Of a DNA stretch of 64,000 bases, positions 33,186 through 44,565 are shown one piece after another (positions within the stretch are counted from its first letter, which is position 1; every line of letters starts with the position of its first letter). The stretch comes from Erinaceus europaeus. Lineage: Eukaryota; Chordata; Mammalia; Eulipotyphla; Erinaceidae. The stretch is from NCBI RefSeq assembly GCF_950295315.1, contig NC_080181.1, positions 40,515,375-40,579,374 on the forward strand, read 5' to 3'. The notes below the pieces were generated by a model. It was not told the origin of the DNA, made no database searches, and was given only the letters and a program-made list of their open reading frames with translations. A program made the position numbers and the translations under genes.

Positions 33186-33394
33186 CTGATTTCCTCATCG
33201 TTATCAGTTCTACAAAGTCTGCAAGAACTTCTCAGTACAATCATTCTTACTGCCAATCTTGCCCTTTGATTTTTCTTAAAGCTATAATACATTTCAAATC
33301 ATATAAAATTCACTCTCGTATTTTGGCATGTTCATCTCAGTGATATCAAGTAACCCAATACACTCACAACTCACTGGTATTATGCCTTTCAACA

Positions 33395-33615
33395 TTTATC
33401 ACAGGGTTATCGTTGAGGGTTAGTGCCTGCACCTCTCCACTGCTCCCAGAAACCAGTTTTCTTCCCTTTAGATAGTGGGGAAGAGGGAGAGAAGAGGAGA
33501 GACTGCAGTAGTATTCTACCTCTTCTGAAGCTTCCAACCCTGCCGGTGCTCTGTTGAACCTGGGTCCTTATAAATTGTAACGTGTGTGCTTTTCTGGTTG
33601 AACCACCTGCTGACA
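33395..33615 (-). repeat. Extended SINE-B, antisense, decayed
   Basis: cacagggttatcgttgaggg, then cctcttctgaagcttccaac and gttgaacctgggtccttata. The head is reduced to ggttgaaccacctgctgac. Confidence 0.6.
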
Positions 33616-33619
33616 CCAT

Positions 33620-33950
33620 TTATTTATTGATCAGAGACAGAGAGAGAAGAGGAAGAAGAAGCAGAAACAGGAGAAAGAGGAAGAGGAGAAGGTGGAGGAG
33701 GAAGAGAAGGAAGAGGAGGAGGACAAGGAGGAAGAGAAGAAGAGGAAGAAGAAGGAGGAGGAAGAGGAGGAGGAGGAGGAGGAGGAAGAGGAGGAGAAGG
33801 AGGAAGAGGAGGAGGAGGAGAAGAAGAAATAGAAGACAGAGAGACCAGAGCACTGTTCAGCTCTAGCTTACAGTTGGGAAGAGAACATGGGGTTGCTAGG
33901 TTATTGGGTAAGCAGGTCCTGTACTCTTAACATGGAGAATTTTCCCCACT
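33620..33950 (-). repeat. SINE-C, antisense, carrying a 200-base purine array
   Basis: (GGA/GAA)n fills about 33640-33835. Then agagcactgttcagctctag and ggggttgctaggttattggg. The array gives spurious Arg/Lys/Glu frames on + and Leu runs on -. Confidence 0.8.
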
Positions 33951-33969
33951 TTCTTATATTTTTAAAATA

Positions 33970-33989
33970 TACTTTTTAATGAGAGAAAG

Positions 33990-34067
<78 letters not shown>

Positions 34068-34190
34068 CCAGAGCACTGCTCACCTCTGACTTATGGTGGT
34101 TCTGGGGACTGAACCTTTGACTTCATGGCCTCGGGCATTAAAGTCTTTTGTATAACTACTACACTGTCCACTGTCTCCCCAGTCCCCTTA
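33970..34190 (-). repeat. SINE-C, antisense, with (GA)n
   Basis: GA dinucleotide blocks at 33996-34063, then agagcactgctcacctctga and ggttctggggactgaacc. Confidence 0.82.
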
Positions 34191-34289
34191 TGCTGTTCTT
34201 TCTTTTTTTAAATATGCAGCCCAAAGTGTATTTTGATCCCAATAATTATTTTCTTTCTTTCTATTCTTTTTTTAAAAAATTAAATAAAT

Positions 34290-34500
34290 TTTTTGTATCT
34301 TTATTTATTTATTGGATAGAGACAGTCAGAAATTAAGAGGGAAGAGGGAGATAGAGAGGGAAAGAGACAGAGAGACAACTGCAGCCCTGCCTCACCACTC
34401 ATGAAGCTTTCGCCCTGAAGGTGGGGACCAGGAGCTTGAACCTGGGTCCTTGTGCACTGTAATGTGTGCGATTAACCAGGCACACCACTGCCTGACCCCT
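34290..34500 (-). repeat. SINE-B, antisense
   Basis: tatttattggatagagacag, gaccaggagcttgaacctgg, head aaccaggcacaccactgcc. Confidence 0.88.
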
Positions 34501-34509
34501 ATTTCTATT

Positions 34510-34825
34510 CTTTTTTAATTGTTATCAGAGTTATCCTTGGGCTTGGTGTCTGAAAAACAAATCTCTTCCTCCTTCCCCTCCTTCCCCTCCTCCCCATCTT
34601 TTATCTCCTCTTGCCCTTTCTCTTCCTCTTTTTCTTCTCCTCTTCTTCTTATTTTCCAGAGAGAGAAAGAGAGACAGAGAGAGAGAGAGAAATTAAAATG
34701 TAAGAGCGATAAAGAGGGAGAGAGAGACACACACTGCTTCTCCACTTGTGAAGCTCTCTCCCTGAACTGAGGCCCCTGCACATGGTAACATACATACTCT
34801 ACTGGGTGTAACACTATCCAGTCCT
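34510..34825 (-). repeat. Extended SINE-B, antisense, with CTTCCTC tract
   Basis: ttgttatcagagttatcctt block, CT-rich tract (34562-34650), gtgaagctctctccctgaac, decayed head. Confidence 0.6.
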
Positions 34826-35317
34826 CATCTGCTTCTTTTATACCACAATGCCATGAATGGACTGGTCTTTAGATCTTTCCAAGGATGATGATGATTTTCT
34901 TTTTTTAGTATTATTTTCCGTGATGTACATTGAATCTCTTTCCTCAGAAATGGAAAACTTAGCCACATAGTTTGCATTCTTTCTTTTATGTCAGTAGTTC
35001 TTTTGAAACTCTAGAAACTCTGGCCTCCAGCACAAGCTCACACTCACAACCGTAGGCGACATTCAGTTCAGAGCTTTCCAAGCCAGCCCATACTTTGCAG
35101 CCTCCCATGTACAATGGGGAGGGATTCTAACGCTTACCAAGGACCCATGTGTGCAGCCAGTGATGACAGTCATAGTCACAATCACCCTCCTAGGATCTAA
35201 GTGGCAGGACGGAACAGAGTTCCTTCACCTGGGAGTCTCTTCAAACATCCCAGGTTGACTTCTAGTTTTACACTCGTTCAGATTTGAGTTTCTTTGTGGG
35301 AATCTGTTTATAAAATG
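34826..35317. other. Intergenic sequence, no recognised feature
   Basis: Unique-looking sequence. No repeat family or exon recognised. Confidence 0.4.
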
Positions 35318-35730
35318 ACATTCATTTTTTAAAATTAGTTATTTAATGATTAACAAGGCTGTAAGATGACAGGGATATAATTTCATACAGTTCCCACTAT
35401 CAGAGTTCTGCATCCCATCCTTTCCATTGGAACCTTCCCTATTCTTTATCCCTCTGGGAGTATGGACCCAAGATTTTTATGGGGGGCAGAAGGTGGGAGT
35501 TCTGGCTTCTGTCATTGCTTTTCTGCTGGACACGGGAGTTGACAGGTTGAACCACACTCCCATCCTGTTTCTATCTTTCCCTAGTGGCATAGGGCTCTGG
35601 GGAGATGAGGTTCCAGGACACATTGATGAGGTCATCTGCCCAAGGAAGTCAGGTTGGCAACATGGTAGCATCTACAACTTGGTGGCTAAAAAGCATTAAG
35701 ATTTATTAAGATCATTAAGATAAAAAGCAA
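35318..35730 (-). mobile_element. L1 3' UTR end, antisense
   Basis: atccctctgggagtatggac, ccaggacacattgatgaggt and gttggcaacatggtagcatc are complements of the L1 UTR blocks. The A tail is decayed near 35325. Confidence 0.85.
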
Positions 35731-36044
35731 TTTGTTCAATCAATTGACATCCTTAAGAAAACATCCTTACTGACTTAACTATATGATGTATTACTCTATA
35801 TTTGCTACTCTCAAATAGCCACTCTCACCTGATTCACCTCTCTCAGAGATGGGCCTTTTTTTCTCCAAAAAACTTTACCATCTGAAGATATGTTTCCCAG
35901 TATTCCTGCAAAACTAGACATGTCTCCTTAATAACAATCATTCTTCTTTTTGTTTTTTGGTCATCACCAGGAGGATTTCATTGCACTGGATGGACTTTTT
36001 TCATATAAAGAGACAGAGACAGAAAGAGACACACAGAGAAATAT
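35731..36044. other. Intergenic sequence, no recognised feature
   Basis: Unique-looking. A possible decayed SINE begins near 35960 (tcatcaccaggaggatttca). Confidence 0.35.
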
Positions 36045-36400
36045 ACCACATGGTGTCAGGAAGAGATGCACTTGGCTAAGTGCACATAGTACTAAGCACA
36101 AACACCCACCTGCTCAAGGATCTGGGTCTGAGCCTGCACAAGCTGTGAGGCAGGTCTGCATGAGTCTCTCTCCCTTCCTATCTCCCCCTCCCCTCAATTT
36201 CTTTCTGTCCTGTCAGATAAAATGGGGAAAAAATGGTCACTAGGAGTGGTGGATTCATAACCCTGGATGCAAAGAGAGATACATCAAGCATTAATGCTTC
36301 CCCAGTGTGGTAGGGTAAGGACTGGGCTCAAGCCTGGATCGTGTCCATGGCAAAGCAGGTGAACTATCCAAGTGAGTTATTTAATCTTAAGGGGGGATTT
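36045..36400 (+). repeat. Extended SINE-A, sense, decayed, then SINE-E scrap
   Basis: Head gtgtcaggaagagatgcact, body cccctcctcaatttc-type wording, block ggattcataaccctggatgc. At 36290-36390 'gcttccccagtgtggtaggg' and gcaaagcaggtgaactatcc fit the older SINE-E. Confidence 0.6.
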
Positions 36401-36464
36401 AGTGTGAGGGGATGGAGGGGGGAGAACACAAGAGTTCAAAGCATCCTAAAATAAAAATATTTTT

Positions 36465-36695
36465 TCTAAATAATTTTTATTATCTTTATTTGTTGGATAG
36501 AGACAGTCAGGAACTGAGAAGAAAGGGGGAGATAGAGAGGGAAAGAGACAGAGAGAAACCTGCAGCCTGCAGCCCTGCTTCACCACTTGTGAAGCTTTCC
36601 TACCTCAGGTGGGGACTGGGGGCTTGAACATGGGTCCTCATGCACTGTAGTGTGTGCATTCAACCAGGTGTATCACCACCAAGCCAGCCCCCTAA
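36465..36695 (-). repeat. SINE-B, antisense
   Basis: ttatttgttggatagagaca, actgggggcttgaacatggg, head aaccaggtgtatcaccacc. A short local duplication (cctgcagcctgcagccctgc) lies at 36559-36578. Confidence 0.88.
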
Positions 36696-36834
36696 AATAA
36701 AAATCTTTACTGAAGTTGCCAGTGTTTGATTTTTCTGGGACTTTGGACATGAATGTAGCTTAGAACACTAGCCAATTAATCTAACCTAATTTTTTCCCTC
36801 TGATCCATCCTTTGCTAGCTTATTTATTTATTTT

Positions 36835-37045
36835 TCCTAATCTTTATTTATTATTATTATCTTTATTTATTGGATAGAGAATCAAGAGGGAAGGGGTTAA
36901 TAGGGAGAGAGGCAGAGAAGTACCTGCAGCCCTGCTTTACCAGTTGAAATGTTTTGCCCTGCAGGTGGGCACTGGAGGCTTGAACCTGCATCCTTGTGCA
37001 TTGTAATGTGTGCACTCAACCAGGTGCTCCACAACCCAGCTCCTA
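36835..37045 (-). repeat. SINE-B, antisense
   Basis: ctttatttattggatagaga, actggaggcttgaacctgca, head aaccaggtgctccacaacc. Confidence 0.85.
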
Positions 37046-37144
37046 CTAGCTTTTAAATAAAAGTTATGCCCTTGTTAATAAACACAGCTTCTGCATATTA
37101 CTTTACCTGCTATGAAATTCAGGATCTCCTGTGATTTTTTCTCC

Positions 37145-37350
37145 TTTTTTTTTTTTTAAGTAAATGATTTAACAGTCTTAAAACATTATAAGATTTCCCC
37201 TGCAGGTAGAGACTGAAGGCTTGAACCTGGGTCCCTGTGCACTGTAACATGTGTACTCAACCAGGTGCGCCACCACCCAGCCCCTTGAACCTGGATCTTT
37301 GCACATTGTACCATGTGTGTTCTACCATGTGTGCCACCAACTGGCTTCTT
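37145..37350 (-). repeat. SINE-B head halves in tandem, antisense
   Basis: 37190-37285 ends caccacccagcccc. It is followed directly by a second head half (ttgaacctggatctttgcac to ccaccaactggcttc), so part of the element is duplicated. Confidence 0.7.
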
Positions 37351-37689
37351 TCCTTCATTTTTTTTTTTTTTAACTAGGAACCACCACAGAGTTTTAAAAA
37401 GAAGCTGTCAGATTCAAATTCTGGTGAGTATGATGTGCATTTATTCCAAGAGGAGCTTTGAAGCAAGCAGTATATTGTTAGAGGTGACTTTTTTTTTTTT
37501 TTAAATCTCCTAGGGAGGAGGCCTGTGGTCCAGAACAGGAGTCAGGAAGCTTAGTTTGATGAAAGCAGGGGAGTATGAACTTTGGGGACACTGGTTCTCT
37601 CTGTCCTCATGTGACTGTTCCTGGTTTGGAGATTAGTGACTCGAGGTAAGGAAGGATGTGTCCCGCAACCCAGAGATACCTAGCAAGAT

Positions 37690-39215
37690 GGTGGCAGAGT
37701 TAAAAAAAATTAAAAAAAAAAACGCAGCTATTAAGAACAATGAACCCACCTTCTCTGACCCATCTTGGATGGAGCTAGAAGGAATTATGTTAAGTGAACT
37801 AAGTCAGAAAGATAAAGATGAGTATGGGATGATCCCACTCATCAACAGAAATTGAGAAAGAAGAACAGAAAGGGAAACTAAAAGCAGGATTTGACTTAAT
37901 CTAGAGTAGGGCACCAAAGTAAAAACCCTGTGGTGAGGGGGAGGGTGGACATTCGGCTTCCCGGGGGGGGGGGGGGGGGGGGAGTGGGGGAGGGGACAGG
38001 GAGATGGGTGGGATGGGAAACAGTCTTTTGGTGGTGGGGATGGTGTTTATATACACTCCTATCAAATTGTAGTCATATACATCACTATTTAATTAATATG
38101 AGAGGGGAAAATTGATTGTCTCAAACTTTTTAAAGCACAGACTGAGTCTTTTTAATACATAGACTGAGTCTTTGATATGTTGACTCTCTCAAAAGCCTAG
38201 ACCAGGGAGAACAGAAGCAACCGGTGGTGCAGCTATATACAAGATGTTGGGTATTGTATAGCAAACCCTAACAAAGGGACTTTTCAAAGTTAATCCAATT
38301 ACCAAATAATGTGATGATAGCAATAACTATCCATTGTCTTCTTGAACCCTAAGACAGCAGGAACCTCACATTTCCACTTTAGAGCCTATATTTCCCCCAG
38401 TCCTGGAACCTTAGGGTGGGACTCACTTTCCTGCATGCTTCTCTCAATTCATATCAAATAATATTGCATCCGCTGATCGCAACCTAATCAACACAACGAG
38501 TGCCACCTCAGCATGCTTCACTTCAGACTGTGTCCAGAGACTTCAGGTGTGGAATGACAACTCTTCAGCTTCATTACTTGGGTGAGACCTTTCCTTTCAT
38601 AGTATTCTCTAATTCCATTCCTAATAAGTCCCCAAACCTAGATATAGACCAGGTACCCTGAGATGGAGCATATGTTCACACATATCCATAAACTAGAGCA
38701 AAATATATACCTGAAAGCAAAAGTACACAATAGTCTGCAGTGAGTACCCCCCCAACATTTCATCTGCACTATTCCAGCCTTTAGGTCCATAACTGTTGAA
38801 CAATTTGTTTGACTTTGTATGTTAACTCTCTTTTCAGCCACCAGGTTCCAGATGCTAGCATGATGCCGACCAGACTTCCCTGGACAGAGGACCCCACCAA
38901 TGTGTCCTGGAGCTCTGCTTCCCCTGAGCCCCACCGTACTAGGGAAAGAGAGAGGCAGACTGGGAGCATGGACTGACCAGTCAATGCCCATGTTCAGTGG
39001 GGAAGCAATTACAGAAGCCAGACCTTCCACCTTCTGCAACCCACAATGACCTTGGGTCCATACTCCCAGAGGGATAAAGAATGGGAAAGCTATCAGGGGA
39101 GGGTATGGGATATGGAGATCTGTTGGTGGGAATTGTGTGGAGTTGTACCCCTCCTATCCTACAGTTCTGTTAATGTCTCCTTTTTTAAATAAATAAATTT
39201 AAAAAAATAAAAAAG
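37690..39215 (+). mobile_element. L1 ORF2 C-terminus plus complete 3' UTR, short-UTR subtype
   Basis: The frame ending at 37853 has the L1 ORF2 C-terminal wording (TFSDPSWMELEGIMLSELSQ). The 3' UTR includes a pure G run (37963-37981), cagtcttttggtggtgggga, caccaatgtgtcctggagct and the A tail near 39190-39215. Upstream ORF2 is missing. Compared with 53105 it lacks an internal UTR block of several hundred bases. Confidence 0.9.
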
Positions 39216-39489
39216 GAAAGAAAAAACTCAAAAGGCATTACAAGTTTATTGTGAGCACTATTCCTGAAAGGGCAGTCTGAGAGAAAAGATCAAGGTGTGG
39301 GGGTCAGGGACAGACCTCCCAAGTCTGGATAGGTGTTCAACATGGAAGTTCTCAGCTGTCAAATGCTCTACCACTGAGCTATATCCCCAACATGGAAGCT
39401 CTCTGAATGCCATGTTTTGATCCTGTTGTTCCCTTCTTTCCTTCCTTTGTTCGTTCCTTCCTTCATCCGTCTTTCTTTCTTGCTTAAAT
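39216..39489. other. Intergenic sequence with SINE-E scrap
   Basis: ctctaccactgagctatatc (39365-39384) fits the end of SINE-E. CCTT-rich run at 39430-39480. Confidence 0.4.
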
Positions 39490-39645
39490 TTTTTTATTAT
39501 ATTTATTTATTTCATAGAAATATACAGAAATTGAGAGGAAGGGAGAAGCTTTCTCCCTGTAAATGGGGACTGGGCACTTGAACCTGGCTCCTTCTGCAAT
39601 GTAACATGAGTGGCTCCAACAGGTGTGCCACCACTTTCCACCCCT
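39490..39645 (-). repeat. SINE-B, antisense, internally shortened
   Basis: atagaaatatacagaaattg, actgggcacttgaacctggc, head end aacaggtgtgccaccactt. The middle of the body is deleted. Confidence 0.65.
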
Positions 39646-39879
39646 GTCTTTCTTTCCTTTTGTCTTTCTTCTTTCCTCTTTTGGATCTGAGGTCTTGCAC
39701 ACACGGATGATTTCACCTGTCACTATATCATTCAGTGAGACAGAAACAGAAAGAGACACAGAGGTAGAGAGAGGTAGAGATTCCCTGTATACATGGAATT
39801 GCCATATGGTGCTAAGGTAGTGCCCATGGCAAAACACACACCCCACTCAGTGAGCTGCATTCCTAGCTGCACTTTCTTT

Positions 39880-40110
39880 TACTTTTTAAATTTTTATTAT
39901 TTGTATATATTGAAGAGAAACAGCCAGAAATCGAGAGGGAAGGGGGCGGTAGAGAGGGAGAGAGACAGAGAGCAGTGCTCTCTGTCAGTGCTGCTTCACC
40001 ACTCAAAAAGCTTTCCCCCTGCAGGTGGGGACTACTGGGGGTTTGAACCTGGGTCCCTGAGCATTGGAACATGTGCACTCACATCCAGTCCTCCTTGCTC
40101 CACTTTCAAG
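39880..40110 (-). repeat. SINE-B, antisense
   Basis: gaaacagccagaaatcgaga, cccctgcaggtggggactac, gtttgaacctgggtccctga. The head is shortened at the right end. Confidence 0.8.
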
Positions 40111-40129
40111 TTTTTTTTAAAATAAGTAT

Positions 40130-40605
40130 TTTTTAAAAATTCTTTATTTATCTATTTATTTGATAGGATAGAGAGAAATTGAGAGGGAGAGGGAGGAAAA
40201 AGAGAAAGACCTGGGAGTCAGGCAGTAGCACAGTGGGTTAAGCACACGTGGCACAAAGCACAAGGACAGGCATAAGGATCCCGGTTCAAGGCCCCGGCTC
40301 CTCACCTGCAAGGGAGTCGCTTCACAAGTAGTGAAGCAGGTCTGCAGGTGTCTATCTTTCTCTCCCCCTCTCTGCCTTCCCCTTCTCTCTCCATTTCTCT
40401 GTCCTATCCAACAGCAATTAATAACTACAACAATAAAAAATCAAGGGCAACGAAAGGGAATGAATAAATAAATAAAAAGAGAAAGACCTGTGGCACTGCT
40501 TCACCACGAGTGAAGTTTCCCCCTTGAAGATGGGGAATGGGGGCTTGAACCTGGATCCTAGCACATGATAACATGCGTTTAACCTGTTGTACCACCACCC
40601 AGCTC
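40130..40605 (-). repeat. SINE-B, antisense, split by a SINE-A
   Basis: Tail part 40130-40212 and head part 40474-40605 (cactgcttcaccacgagtga, gggggcttgaacctggatcc, gttgtaccaccacccagct) become one element when 40213-40473 and one duplication copy are removed. Confidence 0.9.
40213..40473 (+). repeat. SINE-A, sense, inserted in a SINE-B
   Basis: Head gggagtcaggcagtagcac, B-box ggttcaaggccc, tail ending ggaatgaataaata. The direct repeat aaaaagagaaagacct lies at 40197-40212 and 40474-40489. Confidence 0.93.
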
Positions 40606-40609
40606 CGAC

Positions 40610-40835
40610 TTGCCTCCAGCATTATCACAGGGGCTTGCTGTCTGCAGTATAAATCCACTGCTCCTTGCAGCCATTTTTTCCATTTCACTGCATAAGACAG
40701 AGAGAAATTAAGAGAGGAGGAGGAGATAGAGAAGGAGAGAGAAAGATAAACACCTACAGACCTGCTACACTGCTTTTGAAGCCTCCCCTGTGCCAGTGGG
40801 GAGCCAAGGGATCAAACCAGAATCCTTGAGTGGGT
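40610..40835 (-). repeat. Extended SINE-A, antisense, head truncated
   Basis: ttgcctccagcattatcaca block, body agagaggaggaggagataga, then gggatcaaaccagaatcctt. The head is missing. Confidence 0.75.
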
Positions 40836-41399
40836 TGATTTTTTTTTTTTTAATGAAGCCTTCATCACATGGGCATAACTGATAGAATCACTGACCACTA
40901 GTGATAGATTCTATGTCTGGTCCCTCCCCAGGGATAATGGATGAGGGTAGGACTGAGAGCTACAGCCCTCCAATCACAAGGTGGGTAGGTTAGTTCCCCT
41001 GGCAACCAGCCCTCACCCCTTCACCCCTCCCCCCAATTCCTTGAGTGGCTCTCCAAAGTCTCCTCACTCACATAAATTCATAAATGAGAGAAAGGGGTTT
41101 ATGTAGAGTGTCTAAACAGTCTTTGTACTCTCTAGGAAAATCTGACGGATTTAGTCATTTTGTGCCAAATACACACTTAATCTAAATCACAGTATCACAC
41201 AGCCTTTTAATTTATCGATTTATTTATTTGGTCATTTCTGGGCTGACCTTTTTTCAGACAGGGAGCCAGAGAGACAAAAAGATGGGAGAAAGAGAGAGGG
41301 GGGGGGTTCATCGTTGAAGGTTCCTTCAATGTGATTGGGCTGGGTTCAAACCTGGGTTGTGCAAGTGACAGGGCAAAGCACTATCAAACTGAGCTACCT
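40836..41399. other. Upstream region, mostly unique, with an old SINE-E
   Basis: 41225-41410 contains gggttcaaacctgggttgtg and gcactatcaaactgagctac, a decayed SINE-E in antisense. The rest is unassigned. Confidence 0.45.
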
Positions 41400-42480
41400 T
41401 TGCCGACCACACACAGCCACTTTCTACTAGAGTGCGAGGCCCTGAGAATGTATGTCAGCACGGACAATGCTTCATGATGTCTCTCTCTAGTGCCCAGGAC
41501 TAGATGAGGAGTTAGTCTTTGCTGATTGAAGACATTCAGGCCAAAGCCAAACCGTAGAGCCTCGTTGGGGCTCAGGGGGTTCAAGTAGGTCCCCTGAGTC
41601 CACTGAAACTTCACCCTGACCTGGCTGGTCCTGAGAGTTTCTCTGGCAGAGGACCAGGCATCTGAAAACTCCTACAGAGCAGCCTCTAAGAAGTCTATAT
41701 ACCATGGCACAGATGTCAGGCCAGAAGTGGTTCCTTGAGGTTCAGCAGCTCACACAGGACAGACAGCTTCCAGGAGGTGAAAGGGTGCTTGGCCTATGGA
41801 TGGGTGGGGAGGGGTTCCAGACTCAGGGGCAGGCAGTGTGACTCATGGAATCTTGGAACTGGAACCTTAGAGTGGAATGTTGCTGGGAATGAGAGAGGCC
41901 TGTTCTGAGAAGGGTAAGGAGACCTCGCACCCTGGGGCTGGGCTGGGGAGGTGGGAGGGGAGAAGTGAAACCAGCAGGTTGGTGCCAGTCCCCCTGAGGG
42001 CCTCAAGGGACCTCTGCCTGAAGAGTCAGCTTGTGACTTTGTAAGTAACTGGGGACCTCTGTGAATGGCAGGGCCAAGACACCAAGAGGGTCCAGTATCC
42101 ACTTGGACAGTGTGTGAACTGGCTGAAGCAAGGCGGCCGGGGAGGGAGGCAGGGACACCCACCTAGAGAGTCCAGACCACCCTTGGGTGGGGGTGGGGGG
42201 GGGCTCTAGAGGTAGGAAGCTTCTGTGAAAATGAAGGGGACCAGCAGGCCTCGGGGCTTCATGGTTCAGATGACAGAAGAAAATATGGTCCAGGAGGTGT
42301 TAGTGGGAATGGAGAAGTGAGGAACCTTCATTTGTTAAGTACCCATTGTGGGAGATTCTGGTTCACTAGGAAGCTGATTTCTCTCCCTGAAAATGTGGGA
42401 GTTTTAGCTCCAAATTTCTCTGGTGTGAGCTTTCTCATATCAGTACCATACCCTAAGGGGTGGCTGAGATTTTCTTTCCT
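41400..42480. other. Repeat-poor block about 3-4 kb upstream of ATP10A
   Basis: About 1.1 kb without a recognisable SINE or L1 and GC-richer than the rest of the upstream half. A 122-codon minus frame (42162-41794) is open but Ser/Pro-rich without a domain. This is a candidate conserved noncoding or regulatory region only by virtue of lacking repeats. Confidence 0.4.
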
Positions 42481-42529
42481 TTTTCCTTTTTCTTTCTTAG
42501 ATAGAGGTAGAGAGGCAGCAAGGCAGAGA

Positions 42530-42532
42530 AAC

Positions 42533-42564
<32 letters not shown>

Positions 42565-42784
42565 AGAGAGAGAGAGTGTTATGGTGGGGTGTGGGGAGAG
42601 AGAGAGAGAGAGAGAAACCCCACAATGCCTAAGCTTCCTTCAATGCTATGGGTCATTTTCTTAGCCAGTATTGTCCCTCCCTCCTTTCTAGGGAGGCTGA
42701 CAGGCAGACTGTTCTGTGGCAAGAGTCACTATAGAGATGTGAGGGCTGAATGGATAAGCAGGACACAAGGGTGAGGCTCATGCT

Positions 42785-42830
<46 letters not shown>
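42530..42830. repeat. (GA)n blocks
   Basis: GA dinucleotide runs at about 42532-42575, 42597-42615 and 42784-42831, separated by unique sequence. Confidence 0.85.
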
Positions 42831-42837
<7 letters not shown>

Positions 42838-43049
42838 GTGTGACTCATCAGTAGGCCTCCTAAGGAGGAAGTCAGTCAGGGCCAGCAAAGGTGGTGGCTG
42901 AGGACAGGACAGGACAGGACGCCCCCATGGAGGAAGATAGCAAGTGGCTTGCCTAAGGAGGAGGTGCAGATGGCTCCCCAATCCAGACAGGCAGTGCCTC
43001 CATGTGCTCCATGCCCCATTTCCCTGGCTGGAAAACCCTCTTCTCATCT

Positions 43050-43690
43050 CTACTTTTTTTTTTAAATAAAATTATTTATAAAAAGGAAACATTGACAAAA
43101 ACCATAGGATAAGAGGTGTACAATCCCACACAATCCCCCCCCCCCCAGAACTCCGTATCCCATCCCCTCCCTGATAGTTTACCTATTCTTTATCCCTCTG
43201 GGAGTATGGACCCAGGGTCATTATGGGATGCAGAAGGTGGAAGGTCTGGCTTCTGTAATTGCTTCCCCGCTGAACATAGGCCTTGGCAGTTTGATCCATA
43301 CTCCCAGCCTGTCTCTCTCTTTTCCCTAGTGAGGAGGGGTTCTGGGGAAGCTGGGCTTCAGGACACATTGGTGGGGTCATCTGCCCAGGGAAGTCTGGTT
43401 GGCATTATGGTAACATCTGGAACCTGGTGGCTGAAAGAAGAGTTAACATATAAAGCCAAACAAATTGCTGACTAATCATGAACCTAAAGGCTGAAATAGT
43501 GAAGATGAAGATTAGGGGGGTCTCTGTTTCATAGATAGTTAGTAGTCCTATTTTAGTTATATTCCAAAGGGCCCATGACTATACTAGTTTTTTTTGTTTG
43601 TTTGTTTGTTTTTCCTGAGCCTGACATCTGATATGCAGGTGGATTTAATTTATTGTGTGGGGAGATGTTGTTACGTTTTACTTTTTAAAA
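43050..43690 (-). mobile_element. L1 3' UTR end, antisense, long-UTR subtype
   Basis: T run and 'ataaaaaggaaacattgac' at the tail side, then atccctctgggagtatggac, gacacattggtggggtcatc, and beyond 43510 the block ccaaagggcccatgactata found only in long-UTR copies. Confidence 0.88.
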
Positions 43691-43694
43691 CAAG

Positions 43695-43955
43695 ATTGCA
43701 GCCAGGGTTATCAATTAAATTCAATGCCAGTACAAGGAATCCACAACTGCTAGTGGCCCCCTCCCCCCATCCCTTTCTTTCTTTTATTTGATAGAGACAG
43801 TGAGAAACTGAAGGGGGATGTTGAGACAGAGAAGGAGACTCCTGCAGCATTGCTTCATTGCTCCTGAAACCTCCTCCCTGCAGGTGAGGGGCCAGGGTCT
43901 TGCACATGATAATGTCTGCACTCAACCTGATGCACCACCACCTGGCCCCCACCTC
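43695..43955 (-). repeat. Extended SINE-B, antisense
   Basis: gccagggttatcaattaaat block, tatttgatagagacagtgag, head end gatgcaccaccacctggccc. The B-box region is shortened. Confidence 0.78.
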
Positions 43956-44357
43956 TGTGCTTTTAAAGTAGAGGCCAACCCAGCAGAGGAGTGATATACC
44001 TGGAGATGGGGTGTCTTATTGTGAAAATGGGAACTCCCTGACCCCTCTGCCACACCCAACATACTCTCCCATCATCCTCTGATTACTCCTCCCTTCTGAG
44101 TCCCCATGAATACTGAGGGGGAGGGAGTCTTTGATTCCTACAGACACTTCTGTGACTTCCAAGACACCCCTTCTCTTGAGGTTGCTCTCCCCTCCCCAAC
44201 AGAATCCTCAGTTGCCAGTCAGGAAGAGCACCTCCCAACTGTGGCAACCAAACTCTGGCCCTCTGGATTTGCAGAGGAAGAAACAGCAGCAAGCCATTGC
44301 TTTGGGGTGGGGGTGGGGGTGGGGTGGGGGGCGGGGTTGTTAGAAGGGAGAGCCTCC
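43956..44357. other. ATP10A upstream sequence, GC-rich with G run
   Basis: No recognised repeat apart from the G-rich run annotated separately. A 158-codon + frame (44106-44582) crosses into the SINE downstream and has no domain. Confidence 0.4.
44304..44336 (+). promoter_or_regulatory. G-quadruplex-type G run upstream of ATP10A
   Basis: Six runs of four or more G separated by single T or C bases (ggggtgggggtgggggtggg and onward). This pattern satisfies the usual intramolecular G-quadruplex rule on the + strand. It lies about 0.9 kb upstream of the ATP10A start codon. Any function is inferred. Confidence 0.6.
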
Positions 44358-44565
44358 TGGGTCAGGGTGGTAGTACACCTAGTTGAGTACACATGTTACA
44401 ATGTGCAAGGTCTGGGTTTCAAGTCCCTGCTCCCCACCTGCAGGGGGAAAGCTTTGAAAGTGGTGAAGCAGGGCTGCAGGTGTCTCTCTCTGTCTGTCTC
44501 CTCCTACCCTCCGATTTCTGGCTGTCTCTATCCAAAAAATAAAAATAAAAACCCTCTTCAGAAAA
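44358..44565 (+). repeat. SINE-B, sense, nearest repeat to the ATP10A promoter
   Basis: gggtcagggtggtagtacac, ggtttcaagtccctgc, ctggctgtctctatccaaaa. Ends about 315 bases before the CpG-dense region. Confidence 0.88.

Noticed and set aside
33582..33866. Arg/Lys-rich basic protein frame
   Set aside because: Translation of a GGA/GAA repeat array inside a SINE-C.
41794..42162. Ser/Pro-rich 122-codon minus frame as a gene
   Set aside because: No domain, no splice or poly(A) context, and composition typical of GC-rich noncoding DNA.
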